Positions 45,972 through 54,236 of a stretch of DNA of 58,407 nt are shown piece by piece. The notes beneath the pieces are model-generated. The model had not been told where the DNA came from. It worked only from the letters and a program-made list of their open reading frames with translations, and ran no database searches. How positions within the stretch are numbered: the first letter of the stretch is position 1; each line of letters starts with the position of its first letter. The DNA is from Algoriphagus sp. (GTDB taxonomy: Bacteria; Bacteroidota; Bacteroidia; Cytophagales; Cyclobacteriaceae). The translations under genes were made by a program, and so were the position numbers. The DNA lies in NCBI RefSeq assembly GCF_024305035.1, contig NZ_JAMWZB010000030.1, forward strand, positions 1-58,407, written 5' to 3'.

Positions 45972-46674
45972 AGAGGGGTTAGTGGAAAAATATTTTAGCG
46001 GGCAATTGACTCAGGACGAATTCCAAGACCTGCAAAAACTGCTGAATTCTGATGAAGATTTTAGCAGGGAGTTCTTTGCCGAGGTAGAAATTAGCCAGAC
46101 CATCGCAACCAAAAATCATCAGCCGCTAAAAGAGCGATTTCGAAAACTGGATCAGGATCGTTCGAGTAAAACCCGGTGGATTACGTATGCCGCCGTATTG
46201 ATTGGTCTTTTGGTTTTGTCATTCCTGTTTTATCAAAATCGAATGGGTGAACAGGACTTATATTCCGCCTATTTTGAACCCTATCCCGATGTAATAAATC
46301 TCAGCAATCGAAGTGAGGATGGCGCCCAGAATTCAGCGAGTCAAGCGTTTCTTTATTACAATGCGGGGGATTTTGAACAGGCAGCAAAAGCCTTTCAAAA
46401 GCACCTGGAATCCAATCGTTCAGCTAGTTTGAATTTTTACTACGGCATGAGTCTTTTGGCTAACGGAGATGCTGAACAGGCAATTGAGGTTTTTCAGAAT
46501 TACTCTTGGAAGGAAAGTAAAAGTGATTTCACAGAAGTGGTCCATTGGTATTTGGGTTTGGCCTATCTAAAAATTAAGGATACTGCTTCAAGCCGGCTTT
46601 ATTTGGAGCAGGTCGCCCAAAGTGATCATCCCTTAAAAGAAAGGGCAACACAACTTCTTGAAGAATTAGATTGA
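45964..46674 (+). CDS. Membrane TPR protein, probable anti-sigma partner
   Basis: A 236-residue protein from the ATG at 45964, inside the end of the sigma gene (the frame opens five codons earlier with TTG). The N-terminus (1-65) resembles short Bacteroidota anti-sigma heads (VEKYFSGQLTQDEFQDLQKL). One transmembrane helix (about 72-92, ITYAAVLIGLLVLSFLF) is followed by periplasmic tetratricopeptide-like helices (about 125-236, AFLYYNAGDFEQAAKAFQKH, WYLGLAYLKIKDTASSRLYL). It has no zinc-binding anti-sigma motif. Its end overlaps the convergent CHAT gene by nine bases. Confidence 0.85.
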   Translation: MNKEGLVEKYFSGQLTQDEFQDLQKLLNSDEDFSREFFAEVEISQTIATKNHQPLKERFRKLDQDRSSKTRWITYAAVLIGLLVLSFLFYQNRMGEQDLYSAYFEPYPDVINLSNRSEDGAQNSASQAFLYYNAGDFEQAAKAFQKHLESNRSASLNFYYGMSLLANGDAEQAIEVFQNYSWKESKSDFTEVVHWYLGLAYLKIKDTASSRLYLEQVAQSDHPLKERATQLLEELD

Positions 46675-49641
46675 TAGCCCCCTTTTTTTAAACTGAATAA
46701 TTGCAAACCCGGTAATTAAAATCAATAGAATGATCAGATACCAATGAAATGGCAAAGCCTGGGATTGAATTGGTGAGGTGTCTCCATTAATCACAAATCC
46801 TGCCCAGTAATAAGGATGGGATTTTAGAGGGTTTTTTTGTAAAAAATCTTTTTTTGCATCGGCCAAAGCAGTCGCCTTGTCTTTTCCACGTTGCAGATGA
46901 TTGTAGAAATCGATCATGATTTCTGAAGTCTCCTGATCGGGTACTTCCCAAAGGCTATACACACTGGATCTTACCCCAGAGTAAGTCAGGGCTCTTGAGA
47001 GACTCAGTAATCCTTCTCCGGCTGCCAATTTTCCGATTCCTGTATTGCAAGCACTCAAAACCACAAGTTCTGCCGGGAACGAAAGACTATACAGCGAGGA
47101 AAAATCAAGGTATTCATTGTTTTGGAATACCAAGCCAGACTGCTCGGGATCCTGTTCATCCAACACCGCATGCATGGCCAAATGGTAAATCTGATAAGAT
47201 GTCGTCAATTCGACAAAATTGGCAATGCTGGCTTCTTGGTCAAGGTACAGGTCTCCTTGGATTGACTTTCCTATGGAAGTTGCTTCGGCAGTAGCTCCTG
47301 CGATATCTTGAAAACGATTGGCTCTTGGGCTAGTCTTGGTTTGATCCGTAGTTGGGTAGCGAGGAGCATATGCCGCCAATAGCTTTTTGTCAGAATCCGT
47401 TTTGGGCTTACTGTTTTTAATGAGTAACCACAACGCGAGCGAATTGGCATATTGAATGGTATGGGACTGGATGAACAGGTTTTGATCGGTTTGCAACACC
47501 TCAAAAGGAAGGTAATGAAGGAAGTCATCCGGAATGATAGTCACAGATTTATACTTTTTGAGTTCCTCGGAGAAAGGGCTGATTAATTGTGCCGATAGTG
47601 CAGGGGAGTTGCTATTTGGGTTTTTCTTTGGATTTTGGACTAATCGGTAGTAGGCTTCGAGGTTTTTTCGAATGGAGTCAGTTTGGCCTAGTTCAACTAG
47701 CCCGATGGATGAGTTAGAAATACTAAGGGCGTAGCTTTGGTCTAAACCTATAAAATATTTTAGGATCAGTTGATCCGAATCGAGCTGATCCTGAATTTGT
47801 TGCAAACCTATTTTTTGTTGATAAAATGAGAAATATAGGGGCGCTTCTTCAGCAATTTTTTGGTCGATTTGCCCAAGAGAGTCTTGGAGCAATTGGATGG
47901 AAGAGGAGTCTTGATCCTCCAGCGTATTTAATTTGAGTTCTAAAAGGTTTCGTTGAGCTAGGGTTTGTTCTGTCACGTTGAGAAATTGAAGATGTTTTCG
48001 TTCAAATTCATTGCGGAGAACTTGGGAATTATTTTCTTCAATCAATGAAATCAATTCCGAAGAGAGAGGCTTATTCAACCATCGGTGGGTACGGTAAATT
48101 CCTTCAGTAATACTTTTGTTGAGCTGATTAAGCTGCGGGTTATATTCTCCGTTTTGATAATACAAGGAAAAGACTTGAGCACTCAATTCGAACAAATGGT
48201 TGGCATTTTCCAGATTTGTTAAGTCTTTCGAAAGATGGTATTGGATTTGATAAAATTCAGCAGCATCTCGAAGGGCTGTGATGAAATAAGAGCTGTGCTG
48301 TTTCTCGAAAGTGTCTCGGGTAAGTGCTTTTGGGGCAAGAAGCGGTTCACCCCCTATTAAGGAAAGTGCTTCAGTTATGGATTGATTAGCAGGTTGAACG
48401 AGCCCCTCTTCTGCTTGAAGGGTGGCCAACTTGATTAGGATATTCACTTCATTGACCGTGCCGATTTCAGTTTCATTTCGGGAACTCATGGCTTTTTGCA
48501 AATGGGAAATCGCGACCGAATTTTCATCTTTGTTGACCGCAATTTTGGCTAATTTTGTATAGGTAAGCATACGAAAATAGGGCTGCTTAAATCTTTGGGA
48601 AAGGACCAAAGCCTCAGAGAGGTATTGTTCAGCTTGATTTAGCAGGTCTTGGCTAATAAAATGGTCTCCAATCTCGATCAGTGCAGCCAGGTAATGGTCA
48701 CTGAAAACTTGTTTTTGATCCAGGGGGAGGTTTTGAAACAGACGGTCAAAATCCTGAATTTCCTGTTGAGCTTTGTCGTTTTGATGGGTAAATGTGAAGT
48801 AAATAATTTTTAGTCTATGTTCATTTGCCTGGATTGAAGTCGGATGGTTTTTAGCTGCAAGTTTGGTGATGGATTTAAACGAGTCTTCCGCTTTTTTTTT
48901 GTCACCATATTCAATGTAGAGCTTCATCAAGTTGCCGTAGAGCGTGTAGAGGTAGCTAGGATTGATTGTAGAATCTTGTTCCCAATGAAATTTAGCTTGT
49001 TCCAAACTTCTCAATCGCTCGCTAAAAAATTCCACACGACGGTAAACTGTTCCTAAATTATGATAAGCCAGGCCCAAGTCAAAATGCATGTTTTCCTCCA
49101 TCTCCTTATACCTTGAAATGGATTGAAGATAAAGTTCAATGGCCTCTCCATTTTTTTCAAGCTGGTCATTGATATAGCCTAAATCATAAATGTAATCAGC
49201 TTGGACTCGTTGATCAATGCTTTCATCAAAAAATGGGAGCCCCTTTTTTCCGATGGACAATGCCTGCTCCCAATCACCTGAGTAGGCCAGGGAATGGTAC
49301 AGGGCATTGTAAATATCAATTTTATAGCTGCTTTCAATTGACATGCCTTTAGCTTCAATTAGAGCAAGGGCTTTTTGGTAGGATAGTACAGCTTGAGAAT
49401 AGCTTCCTTCTTGGTCTAGAAGTTTTCCCTGGCAAAAATTCAGTTTGCTTTTATAAAGACTTGTATTGGAATCATTTAAAGGGACTAACTGGAGGACTTC
49501 TTTCCATTTTCTAGCGGCTAAATCAAACGATTTAGTCAGGTAAAGACTATCGGCTTCTTGGATTATCGGCAAAATCTCGTTTTGCTGAGCGCTTATTTTT
49601 GCCGAAATGAGGAGTGCAAAAATGAGTGATAATATCTTCAT
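46666..49641 (-). CDS. Exported TPR-CHAT (caspase-like) protein with C-terminal membrane anchor
   Basis: A 991-residue protein. Signal peptide 1-18 (ending ISAQ). Residues 25-450 carry about ten TPR units (GSYSQAVLSYQKALALIEAK, AIELYLQSISRYKEMEENMH, LAYHNLGTVYRRVEFFSERL), followed by a helical linker and the CHAT protease domain (about 690-955). The catalytic dyad is present: His824 (YHLAMHAVLDE) and Cys865 (VLSACNTGIG), 41 residues apart. One transmembrane helix near 960-982 (YLIILLILITGFAIIQF) precedes a basic tail. The topology puts the TPR and protease parts in the periplasm. CHAT proteins of this kind are proteases in several bacterial systems; the target here is unknown. It faces the sigma/TPR operon with overlapping ends. 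Confidence 0.9.
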   Translation of the reverse strand: MKILSLIFALLISAKISAQQNEILPIIQEADSLYLTKSFDLAARKWKEVLQLVPLNDSNTSLYKSKLNFCQGKLLDQEGSYSQAVLSYQKALALIEAKGMSIESSYKIDIYNALYHSLAYSGDWEQALSIGKKGLPFFDESIDQRVQADYIYDLGYINDQLEKNGEAIELYLQSISRYKEMEENMHFDLGLAYHNLGTVYRRVEFFSERLRSLEQAKFHWEQDSTINPSYLYTLYGNLMKLYIEYGDKKKAEDSFKSITKLAAKNHPTSIQANEHRLKIIYFTFTHQNDKAQQEIQDFDRLFQNLPLDQKQVFSDHYLAALIEIGDHFISQDLLNQAEQYLSEALVLSQRFKQPYFRMLTYTKLAKIAVNKDENSVAISHLQKAMSSRNETEIGTVNEVNILIKLATLQAEEGLVQPANQSITEALSLIGGEPLLAPKALTRDTFEKQHSSYFITALRDAAEFYQIQYHLSKDLTNLENANHLFELSAQVFSLYYQNGEYNPQLNQLNKSITEGIYRTHRWLNKPLSSELISLIEENNSQVLRNEFERKHLQFLNVTEQTLAQRNLLELKLNTLEDQDSSSIQLLQDSLGQIDQKIAEEAPLYFSFYQQKIGLQQIQDQLDSDQLILKYFIGLDQSYALSISNSSIGLVELGQTDSIRKNLEAYYRLVQNPKKNPNSNSPALSAQLISPFSEELKKYKSVTIIPDDFLHYLPFEVLQTDQNLFIQSHTIQYANSLALWLLIKNSKPKTDSDKKLLAAYAPRYPTTDQTKTSPRANRFQDIAGATAEATSIGKSIQGDLYLDQEASIANFVELTTSYQIYHLAMHAVLDEQDPEQSGLVFQNNEYLDFSSLYSLSFPAELVVLSACNTGIGKLAAGEGLLSLSRALTYSGVRSSVYSLWEVPDQETSEIMIDFYNHLQRGKDKATALADAKKDFLQKNPLKSHPYYWAGFVINGDTSPIQSQALPFHWYLIILLILITGFAIIQFKKRGLSI

Positions 49642-50136
49642 GGAGCTTAAAATATGAATCAGGTAAATTCAAATTTACTAATTTATTGAAAAATTAGTTT
49701 ATTTCCCGGAGTATAGTTCCCCTTCCCTGTTTATAAGTGATTGATTTGTAGGCTAAAGTGAAGGGGATGTTTTCTTGATCTTTTTTCGGTCCCTATAAAC
49801 TAATTCGAAAAAGTATCTGAAATAAGCTCCTTTTCCATCCTTATATTAAAGGGGGACTGGTCCTAGGGAATAATCCTGCAGCCGGCCTGATTTCTTAGCA
49901 GAACCGAAATTAGCGGATTTTTATAGCATTCAGAAGTTTAAATTGAGTAAACTTCACTGATTTGCAGAACCGGGATCTCTGGTAAGGGTTACTTGTATAA
50001 AGAGGGTTTCTAATTTGAAGGGATTTCCCTGTTTTGATAGGAAGTTTTAGGATCGTCCGAGTTTGGTGTATCCCCGATTCCTTACGAAAAATTAAATTCA
50101 ATTTCTAGGAGCTACTTGCCTTTAGTCAATATGGGA

Positions 50137-50155
50137 TATATTATACTATAATATA
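50137..50155. promoter_or_regulatory. Perfect 19-bp AT palindrome
   Basis: TATATTATA-C-TATAATATA is perfectly symmetric about C50146, 330 bp upstream of the Tat-protein gene. It could be an operator or a DNA-unwinding/cruciform site. Confidence 0.5.
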
Positions 50156-50288
50156 CTGGTAATGTGGCATATAGAATAATTACTTGAATGTTGGAAATAA
50201 ATTATATTTTAAAATTTAGCTTGTTATGTAATTCATTTTCAACGGTTTGAAGATTGATTTTGTGTTGGTAAAATAAATTATAATTAAT

Positions 50289-50306
50289 ATACGTGTTTCC
50301 ACGTAT
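50289..50306. promoter_or_regulatory. Inverted repeat ATACGTG / CACGTAT
   Basis: ATACGTG (50289-50295) and CACGTAT (50300-50306) with a 4-nt spacer, in the AT-rich region before the cluster. This spacing fits either a small hairpin or a dimeric regulator site. Confidence 0.45.
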
Positions 50307-50407
50307 TGTAATATTATTTTAGATCTCGTTATTTTGGTATTTGATAGTGGTAGCGTTTAGTTTATAATCCATTTAAGTAATTTATTTACCGATTATTAAA
50401 AAAAATG

Positions 50408-50453
50408 GGTAGGTTGTTCTATCTGACCGGTGTGATGCTAAATTCAACCTACC
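50408..50453 (+). promoter_or_regulatory. Leader hairpin before the tail-collar cluster
   Basis: GGTAGGTTG (50408-50416) pairs perfectly with CAACCTACC (50445-50453), closing a 28-nt loop 30 bp before the first start codon. It should form in the 5' leader RNA and may set translation or stability of the cluster mRNA. Confidence 0.55.
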
Positions 50454-50482
50454 ACTAAGCATGACCCCGATTTACATTAACC

Positions 50483-51391
50483 ATGAAAAAAAATAACCGA
50501 AGGGAATTTCTCAAATCCGGTTCAATTGCAACATCACTTTTGGCTTTGGCGCCAATCGGATTAGGGGCTGGGAAATCTTTACTAAAAGTAAAGGTTCCAA
50601 ATTCAACTAACCAAATTCAAGTACTTCATTCTGCGGGACTTAAAGGGCAGATTGAGCCCTTGGATTCCATTGGGGGCTTACGTTCGATTCAGGAGTTAAG
50701 GGTCGAAAAATCAGCAGCTTCCATTTATCTGGATTCGGGTAATTTTTTAACAAAGGATGTTGGATTTGAGCGTAATTTGGCTTTTCTCAGAAATCTAGTC
50801 TCGTCCGGATTGACCCTGGCAACTTTAGGGAAGCAGGAAATGGAATTTCCATCAAATGAACTTCAAAAACTCATTCAGGAAAGTAAGGTAAAAATCCTTG
50901 GTAATAATTTGGAAGGCAATGGGTTGATTTTAGGAGAAACCTACTTTACACGAGCCATTATTACCAGTGGTAAGTACCGGGTGGGAGTGCTTCCGGTTTC
51001 AGGTGCTTCTCTGGGAAGTTTAACTAGCAAGGCACTGGAATTAAAGTTGTTCTATCAATGTGATTTAGTTGTGGCTTTAGGTAATCCATCAGGAATGAGT
51101 TTTTCAGAAGCGAAGAATTATTTCGGTCATTCCCACCAAATAGATCATTTTTTGGTTGACGATGAGTTTTTCATGCCCCTGGGAACACGGGTGGTTCATT
51201 CAAAAAAGGGCAAAGAAATTTGGGTGTCAAGACCAGCTGATTTGGGACGTTTTGTCGGAAATTTCCAATATCAATTTAATTCGGCCTATGAAATTTGCCA
51301 GCTTTCCAACCATTCTTGCATTCCGGGAAAGGCCTCCAATCCACAGAAAATGGCTTTCTTGCATCAATTTTCAGCTCAAAACTTAGTATAA
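50483..51391 (+). CDS. Tat-exported, degenerate 5'-nucleotidase-like protein
   Basis: A 302-residue protein with a twin-arginine signal (NRREFLKSGSIATSLLAL). The body follows the N-terminal metallophosphatase domain of the UshA/5'-nucleotidase family step by step, but the metal ligands are changed. The usual LHTNDLHG becomes LHSAGLKG, LDAGDF becomes LDSGNF, and TLGNHEFD becomes TLGKQEME. The supporting strands (VKILGNNLEG, YRVGVLPVSG) are kept. It is shorter than true 5'-nucleotidases and lacks their C-terminal substrate domain. It is therefore probably catalytically dead and used as a binding or scaffold protein. Its stop codon abuts the ATG of the first tail-collar gene, so the genes are surely co-transcribed. 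Confidence 0.75.
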   Translation: MKKNNRREFLKSGSIATSLLALAPIGLGAGKSLLKVKVPNSTNQIQVLHSAGLKGQIEPLDSIGGLRSIQELRVEKSAASIYLDSGNFLTKDVGFERNLAFLRNLVSSGLTLATLGKQEMEFPSNELQKLIQESKVKILGNNLEGNGLILGETYFTRAIITSGKYRVGVLPVSGASLGSLTSKALELKLFYQCDLVVALGNPSGMSFSEAKNYFGHSHQIDHFLVDDEFFMPLGTRVVHSKKGKEIWVSRPADLGRFVGNFQYQFNSAYEICQLSNHSCIPGKASNPQKMAFLHQFSAQNLV

Positions 51392-51925
51392 ATGGAACCC
51401 TTTCTTTCTGAAATCCTACTAGTTTCTTTCAATTTTGCGCCCCGGGGATTTGCACTCTGTAATGGGCAGTTATTACCGATTAACCAAAATCAAGCTTTAT
51501 TTTCCCTGTTGGGAACTACCTTTGGTGGAGATGGCAGGGTCAATTTTGCTCTGCCTGACTTGAGGGGAAGATGTTTGATTCATGTAGGGGGGAATTTTAC
51601 TTTAGGAGAACGAGGAGGTGAACAAGAACATACTTTGTCCCTAGCTGCATTGCCTCCCCATACCCATCCCAAAAATCCTTCGGCAACTTATTCCGCTCCT
51701 TCGGCGGGTTTGGGGATTTCCTTAGATCCTGAAAATCGTATTCTGGCCTCCCATCCTGATTTTGAATCCCGCTTTTCTCCAAGACGAGATGAGGGAATGG
51801 CTCCGGTTGATGGTGCCTTGCAAACGGGAACTATGGGAGCAAGTCTTGCACATACGAATATGATGCCTTACTTGACTTTGAATTACATTATTGCTTTACA
51901 GGGAATTTTCCCTTCACCTACTTAA
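51392..51925 (+). CDS. Free-standing phage tail-collar-domain protein 1
   Basis: A 177-residue protein made of a phage tail collar domain (as in phage T4 short tail fibres and the bacterial microcystin-dependent MdpB proteins). The N-terminal module has FNFAPRGFALCNGQLLPINQ, LFSLLGTTFGGDGRVNFALP and DLRGR. A variable middle follows (about 70-150) with HTH in PPHTHP, and the conserved end is PYLTLNYIIALQGIFPSPT. It has no signal peptide. It starts directly on the stop of the Tat-protein gene, and a 10-bp gap precedes the next copy. In phage fibres this domain trimerises and leads into the receptor-binding tip; the cellular role of free-standing copies is not known. Confidence 0.9.
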   Translation: MEPFLSEILLVSFNFAPRGFALCNGQLLPINQNQALFSLLGTTFGGDGRVNFALPDLRGRCLIHVGGNFTLGERGGEQEHTLSLAALPPHTHPKNPSATYSAPSAGLGISLDPENRILASHPDFESRFSPRRDEGMAPVDGALQTGTMGASLAHTNMMPYLTLNYIIALQGIFPSPT

Positions 51926-51935
51926 ATAATTGATT

Positions 51936-52502
51936 ATGTCTGGTATAGATTCTTTCGTCGGGGAAATCGTCATGTTTCCTTTTAACTTCGCTCCTAGAGG
52001 ATTCAGCTGGTGCGATGGGCAACTGCTACCTATATCCCAAAATACGGCTTTATTTTCTCTTCTTGGGACGACCTATGGAGGAGATGGGAAGTCAACCTTT
52101 GCCCTTCCGGATCTTCAGGGTCGGGTTCCCATGCAGCAAGGACAAGGTCCCGGTTTGCCTCTCCATGATTTGGGAGAAAGGGGTGGTTTGGCTTCCGTAA
52201 CGCTCACTGTAAATGAAATCCCACTTCACTCGCATTCTGCAACTCTAAAGATCCCAGCGGGAGGTCCTCCAGATCAAGACAGTCCAAAGTCAGGTTATCC
52301 GGCCACCTTTGCCGAAGGAGCTCAAGTCAATGGGAATGAGCCACTCTTATATGCCGATGCCGGCACCGGTCAAATGGGGTCTGTTGATTTTGAGGCAGAG
52401 ACAGACAGTAGTGGAGGAGGCCAAGCTCATAATAATATGCAGCCTTATTTAACCTGTTACTACGCAATTGCGATGCAAGGCGTTTTCCCACCTAGAACAT
52501 AA
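51936..52502 (+). CDS. Free-standing phage tail-collar-domain protein 2
   Basis: A 188-residue protein from the ATG at 51936 (a TTG two codons earlier is the alternative). Same layout as its neighbours: VGEIVMFPFNFAPRGFSWCD, LFSLLGTTYGGDGKSTFALP, DLQGR, a variable Gly/Pro-rich middle with HSHS, and the end PYLTCYYAIAMQGVFPPRT. It is closer to copy 1 than to copy 3 in the conserved N-terminus (FAPRGF versus FAPAGW). No signal peptide. Ten bases after copy 1 and four before copy 3. Confidence 0.9.
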   Translation: MSGIDSFVGEIVMFPFNFAPRGFSWCDGQLLPISQNTALFSLLGTTYGGDGKSTFALPDLQGRVPMQQGQGPGLPLHDLGERGGLASVTLTVNEIPLHSHSATLKIPAGGPPDQDSPKSGYPATFAEGAQVNGNEPLLYADAGTGQMGSVDFEAETDSSGGGQAHNNMQPYLTCYYAIAMQGVFPPRT

Positions 52503-52506
52503 AATC

Positions 52507-53049
52507 ATGACACCATTTGTAGGACAGATTAGTTTATTTGCAGGGAATTTTGCGCCAGCCGGTTGGCTTTTCTGCGACGGGAGTTTAGTATCTATTTCTG
52601 AATACGAAACCCTTTTTCAATTGATTGGAACTACCTACGGAGGAGATGGCCAGTCTACCTTTGCCCTTCCGGATCTACGTGGCCGTATTCCTATTCATAT
52701 GGGGAATGGATTTGTTATTGGAGAGATGGGTGGAGCAGCACAAGTCACCTTGACCACAAATCAGATTCCTGCCCATACCCATGTTGTTCTTGGGCCAAGC
52801 TTACAGGCCTATGGGGCAAATGCAGGAAACCAAAGTGTTCCTCAGGGAAATTACCCGGCCATCACTCCAGGAGAGAATATTTACAGTAGCGTAAAACGAG
52901 AAGGAGTCTTCCTTCAAGATCCGCAAGGGTATGATCCCAATACTGCATTTGGGCAGACAGGAGGTTCACAGCCCCATGAGAATCAACAACCCTATTTAGC
53001 GGTCAATTTCATTATTAGTTTATTTGGAATATTTCCTTCCCCTACCTAA
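52507..53049 (+). CDS. Free-standing phage tail-collar-domain protein 3
   Basis: A 180-residue protein from the ATG at 52507, four bases after the preceding stop. It has VGQISLFAGNFAPAGWLFCD, LFQLIGTTYGGDGQSTFALP, DLRGR and the variable middle with PAHTHV. The end is YLAVNFIISLFGIFPSPT. Its stop codon overlaps the ATG of the next gene by one base (TAATG). The three copies differ most in the middle section, as expected if they form a hetero-oligomer or recognise different ligands. Confidence 0.9.
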   Translation: MTPFVGQISLFAGNFAPAGWLFCDGSLVSISEYETLFQLIGTTYGGDGQSTFALPDLRGRIPIHMGNGFVIGEMGGAAQVTLTTNQIPAHTHVVLGPSLQAYGANAGNQSVPQGNYPAITPGENIYSSVKREGVFLQDPQGYDPNTAFGQTGGSQPHENQQPYLAVNFIISLFGIFPSPT

Positions 53050-54203
53050 TGAAAAAAGTTGGTGTTCTTTTACCGGGTTCTACTACCCATCCCCAAATGG
53101 GGTACGATTTCTTTTTTGGATTAAAAAAGGGGCTGAAGCAGTATTTCAGAGATTCGATCACACTTATTTCTGCCAATATTGGCTATGGAAAGGATGAAGA
53201 GGTCTTATACAAGGAGGCTGAACAGTTGGTTTTAAATCATGATGTGATCCTGCTGGTTGCTTTTGCTGATTATCCTAAGGCAGAGAAATTGGTGACCCTT
53301 TCCGAAAAGCTAGATATCCCTTTGATTTTGGTAGGATCCGGTGCCCGGTTTCCGAATCCAAAGGTTCATTCCAAGGTATGGTATTTGAATTTGGGGGAGC
53401 TTTTTGCCATGTCCTTTCTCGGAATTCAGGTAAAAAAGCAACATCAAACCAGTCAAATCAGTCTTCAAACTGATTTTTACAACGGAGGCTACGATATGTT
53501 TGATGCTTTTGGTAAGTCTTTCGGGAGTCTAGAAGAAAAAATAGGGGCAATCAATATCAGTTCGACCAAAGAGGAGGAGTTTTCCATTGAATCGATCAAG
53601 CCTTTTTTTAATTCTGGAAAAAAGCCTCAGGTAATATTGAGTATACTGTCGGCACCTAGTTCGGGATTTTTTTTAGAAAAGATCAAAACCGAAAATATCG
53701 AGTCAACACTTTTGGCTTCACCTACTTTCATTCAGGAATTGATGATAAAAAAGGAAAAAGAGGAGGAGTTTTCTGGTCTTTTTTCGGGCTGCTCAACGTG
53801 GGTAGTGGGTAAAGACCATACAAAAGATAAAAAATTTACGGAGAATTTTATTGCGGACCTATCTCGCTTTCACTCCCCTTACACGGCTTTGGGTTGGGAA
53901 GTCAGTCTGTTTATTGAACGGATGCTTGAATTGGAGTTAAGCAATTCCAGCAGTTCATTTTCTCCAGAATCATTGGATCAATCCTTTCTTTCTCATCCGA
54001 TTCAAGGAGTTAGAGGAATCCTTCATTTTGATTCACCCAGCAGGAGCTTCCTTTCGGAACTCTATTGGGTGGAGGTTTCCTCGGATTCGATTCAAGTAAC
54101 CGAAATTGAAATTGAAACTGCCCTTTCGGCCTGGAAACAAACGCTTCAAAAAACACCTGCTCCGCTCTATCCCGGCTGGGTCAATACTTACCTCTGTTCT
54201 TAA
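53049..54203 (+). CDS. Signal-less type-1 periplasmic-binding-protein-like protein
   Basis: A 384-residue protein with the two-lobed Leu/Ile/Val-binding-protein-like fold. The opening strand-helix is VGVLLPGSTTHPQMGYDFFF, followed by an inter-lobe region with VILLVAFADYPKAEKLVTLS and LILVGSGARF. A second lobe (TSQISLQTDFYNGGYDMFDA, QVILSILSAPSSGFFLEKIK) and a late helix YTALGWEVSLFIERMLELEL follow. Unlike transport-binding proteins it begins directly with the first strand and has no signal peptide, so it should stay in the cytoplasm. It is coupled by a 1-base overlap to the third tail-collar gene. A ligand sensor or a chaperone for the cluster are possibilities; neither is shown. Confidence 0.78.
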   Translation: MKKVGVLLPGSTTHPQMGYDFFFGLKKGLKQYFRDSITLISANIGYGKDEEVLYKEAEQLVLNHDVILLVAFADYPKAEKLVTLSEKLDIPLILVGSGARFPNPKVHSKVWYLNLGELFAMSFLGIQVKKQHQTSQISLQTDFYNGGYDMFDAFGKSFGSLEEKIGAINISSTKEEEFSIESIKPFFNSGKKPQVILSILSAPSSGFFLEKIKTENIESTLLASPTFIQELMIKKEKEEEFSGLFSGCSTWVVGKDHTKDKKFTENFIADLSRFHSPYTALGWEVSLFIERMLELELSNSSSSFSPESLDQSFLSHPIQGVRGILHFDSPSRSFLSELYWVEVSSDSIQVTEIEIETALSAWKQTLQKTPAPLYPGWVNTYLCS

Positions 54204-54236
54204 CGCTTTCCTTGCAATCCACCTCATACTGCAGTT

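Larger units (their letters stand above)
49642..50482. other. Large AT-rich leader region with palindromes
   Basis: An 841-bp gap with no credible gene; a 63-codon minus-strand frame at 49910-50101 has no protein character. From about 50120 the DNA is very AT-rich. Three symmetric elements lie here: 50137-50155, 50289-50306 and 50408-50453, each annotated separately. The promoter of the tail-collar gene cluster must be in this stretch. Confidence 0.6.

Noticed and set aside
49910..50101. Minus-strand 63-codon gene
   Set aside because: No start context, no domain, composition as expected from non-coding DNA.
51392..53049. Prophage or tailocin remnant
   Set aside because: No other phage structural, lysis, integrase or regulatory genes are present on either side, and the neighbours are ordinary exported cellular proteins.
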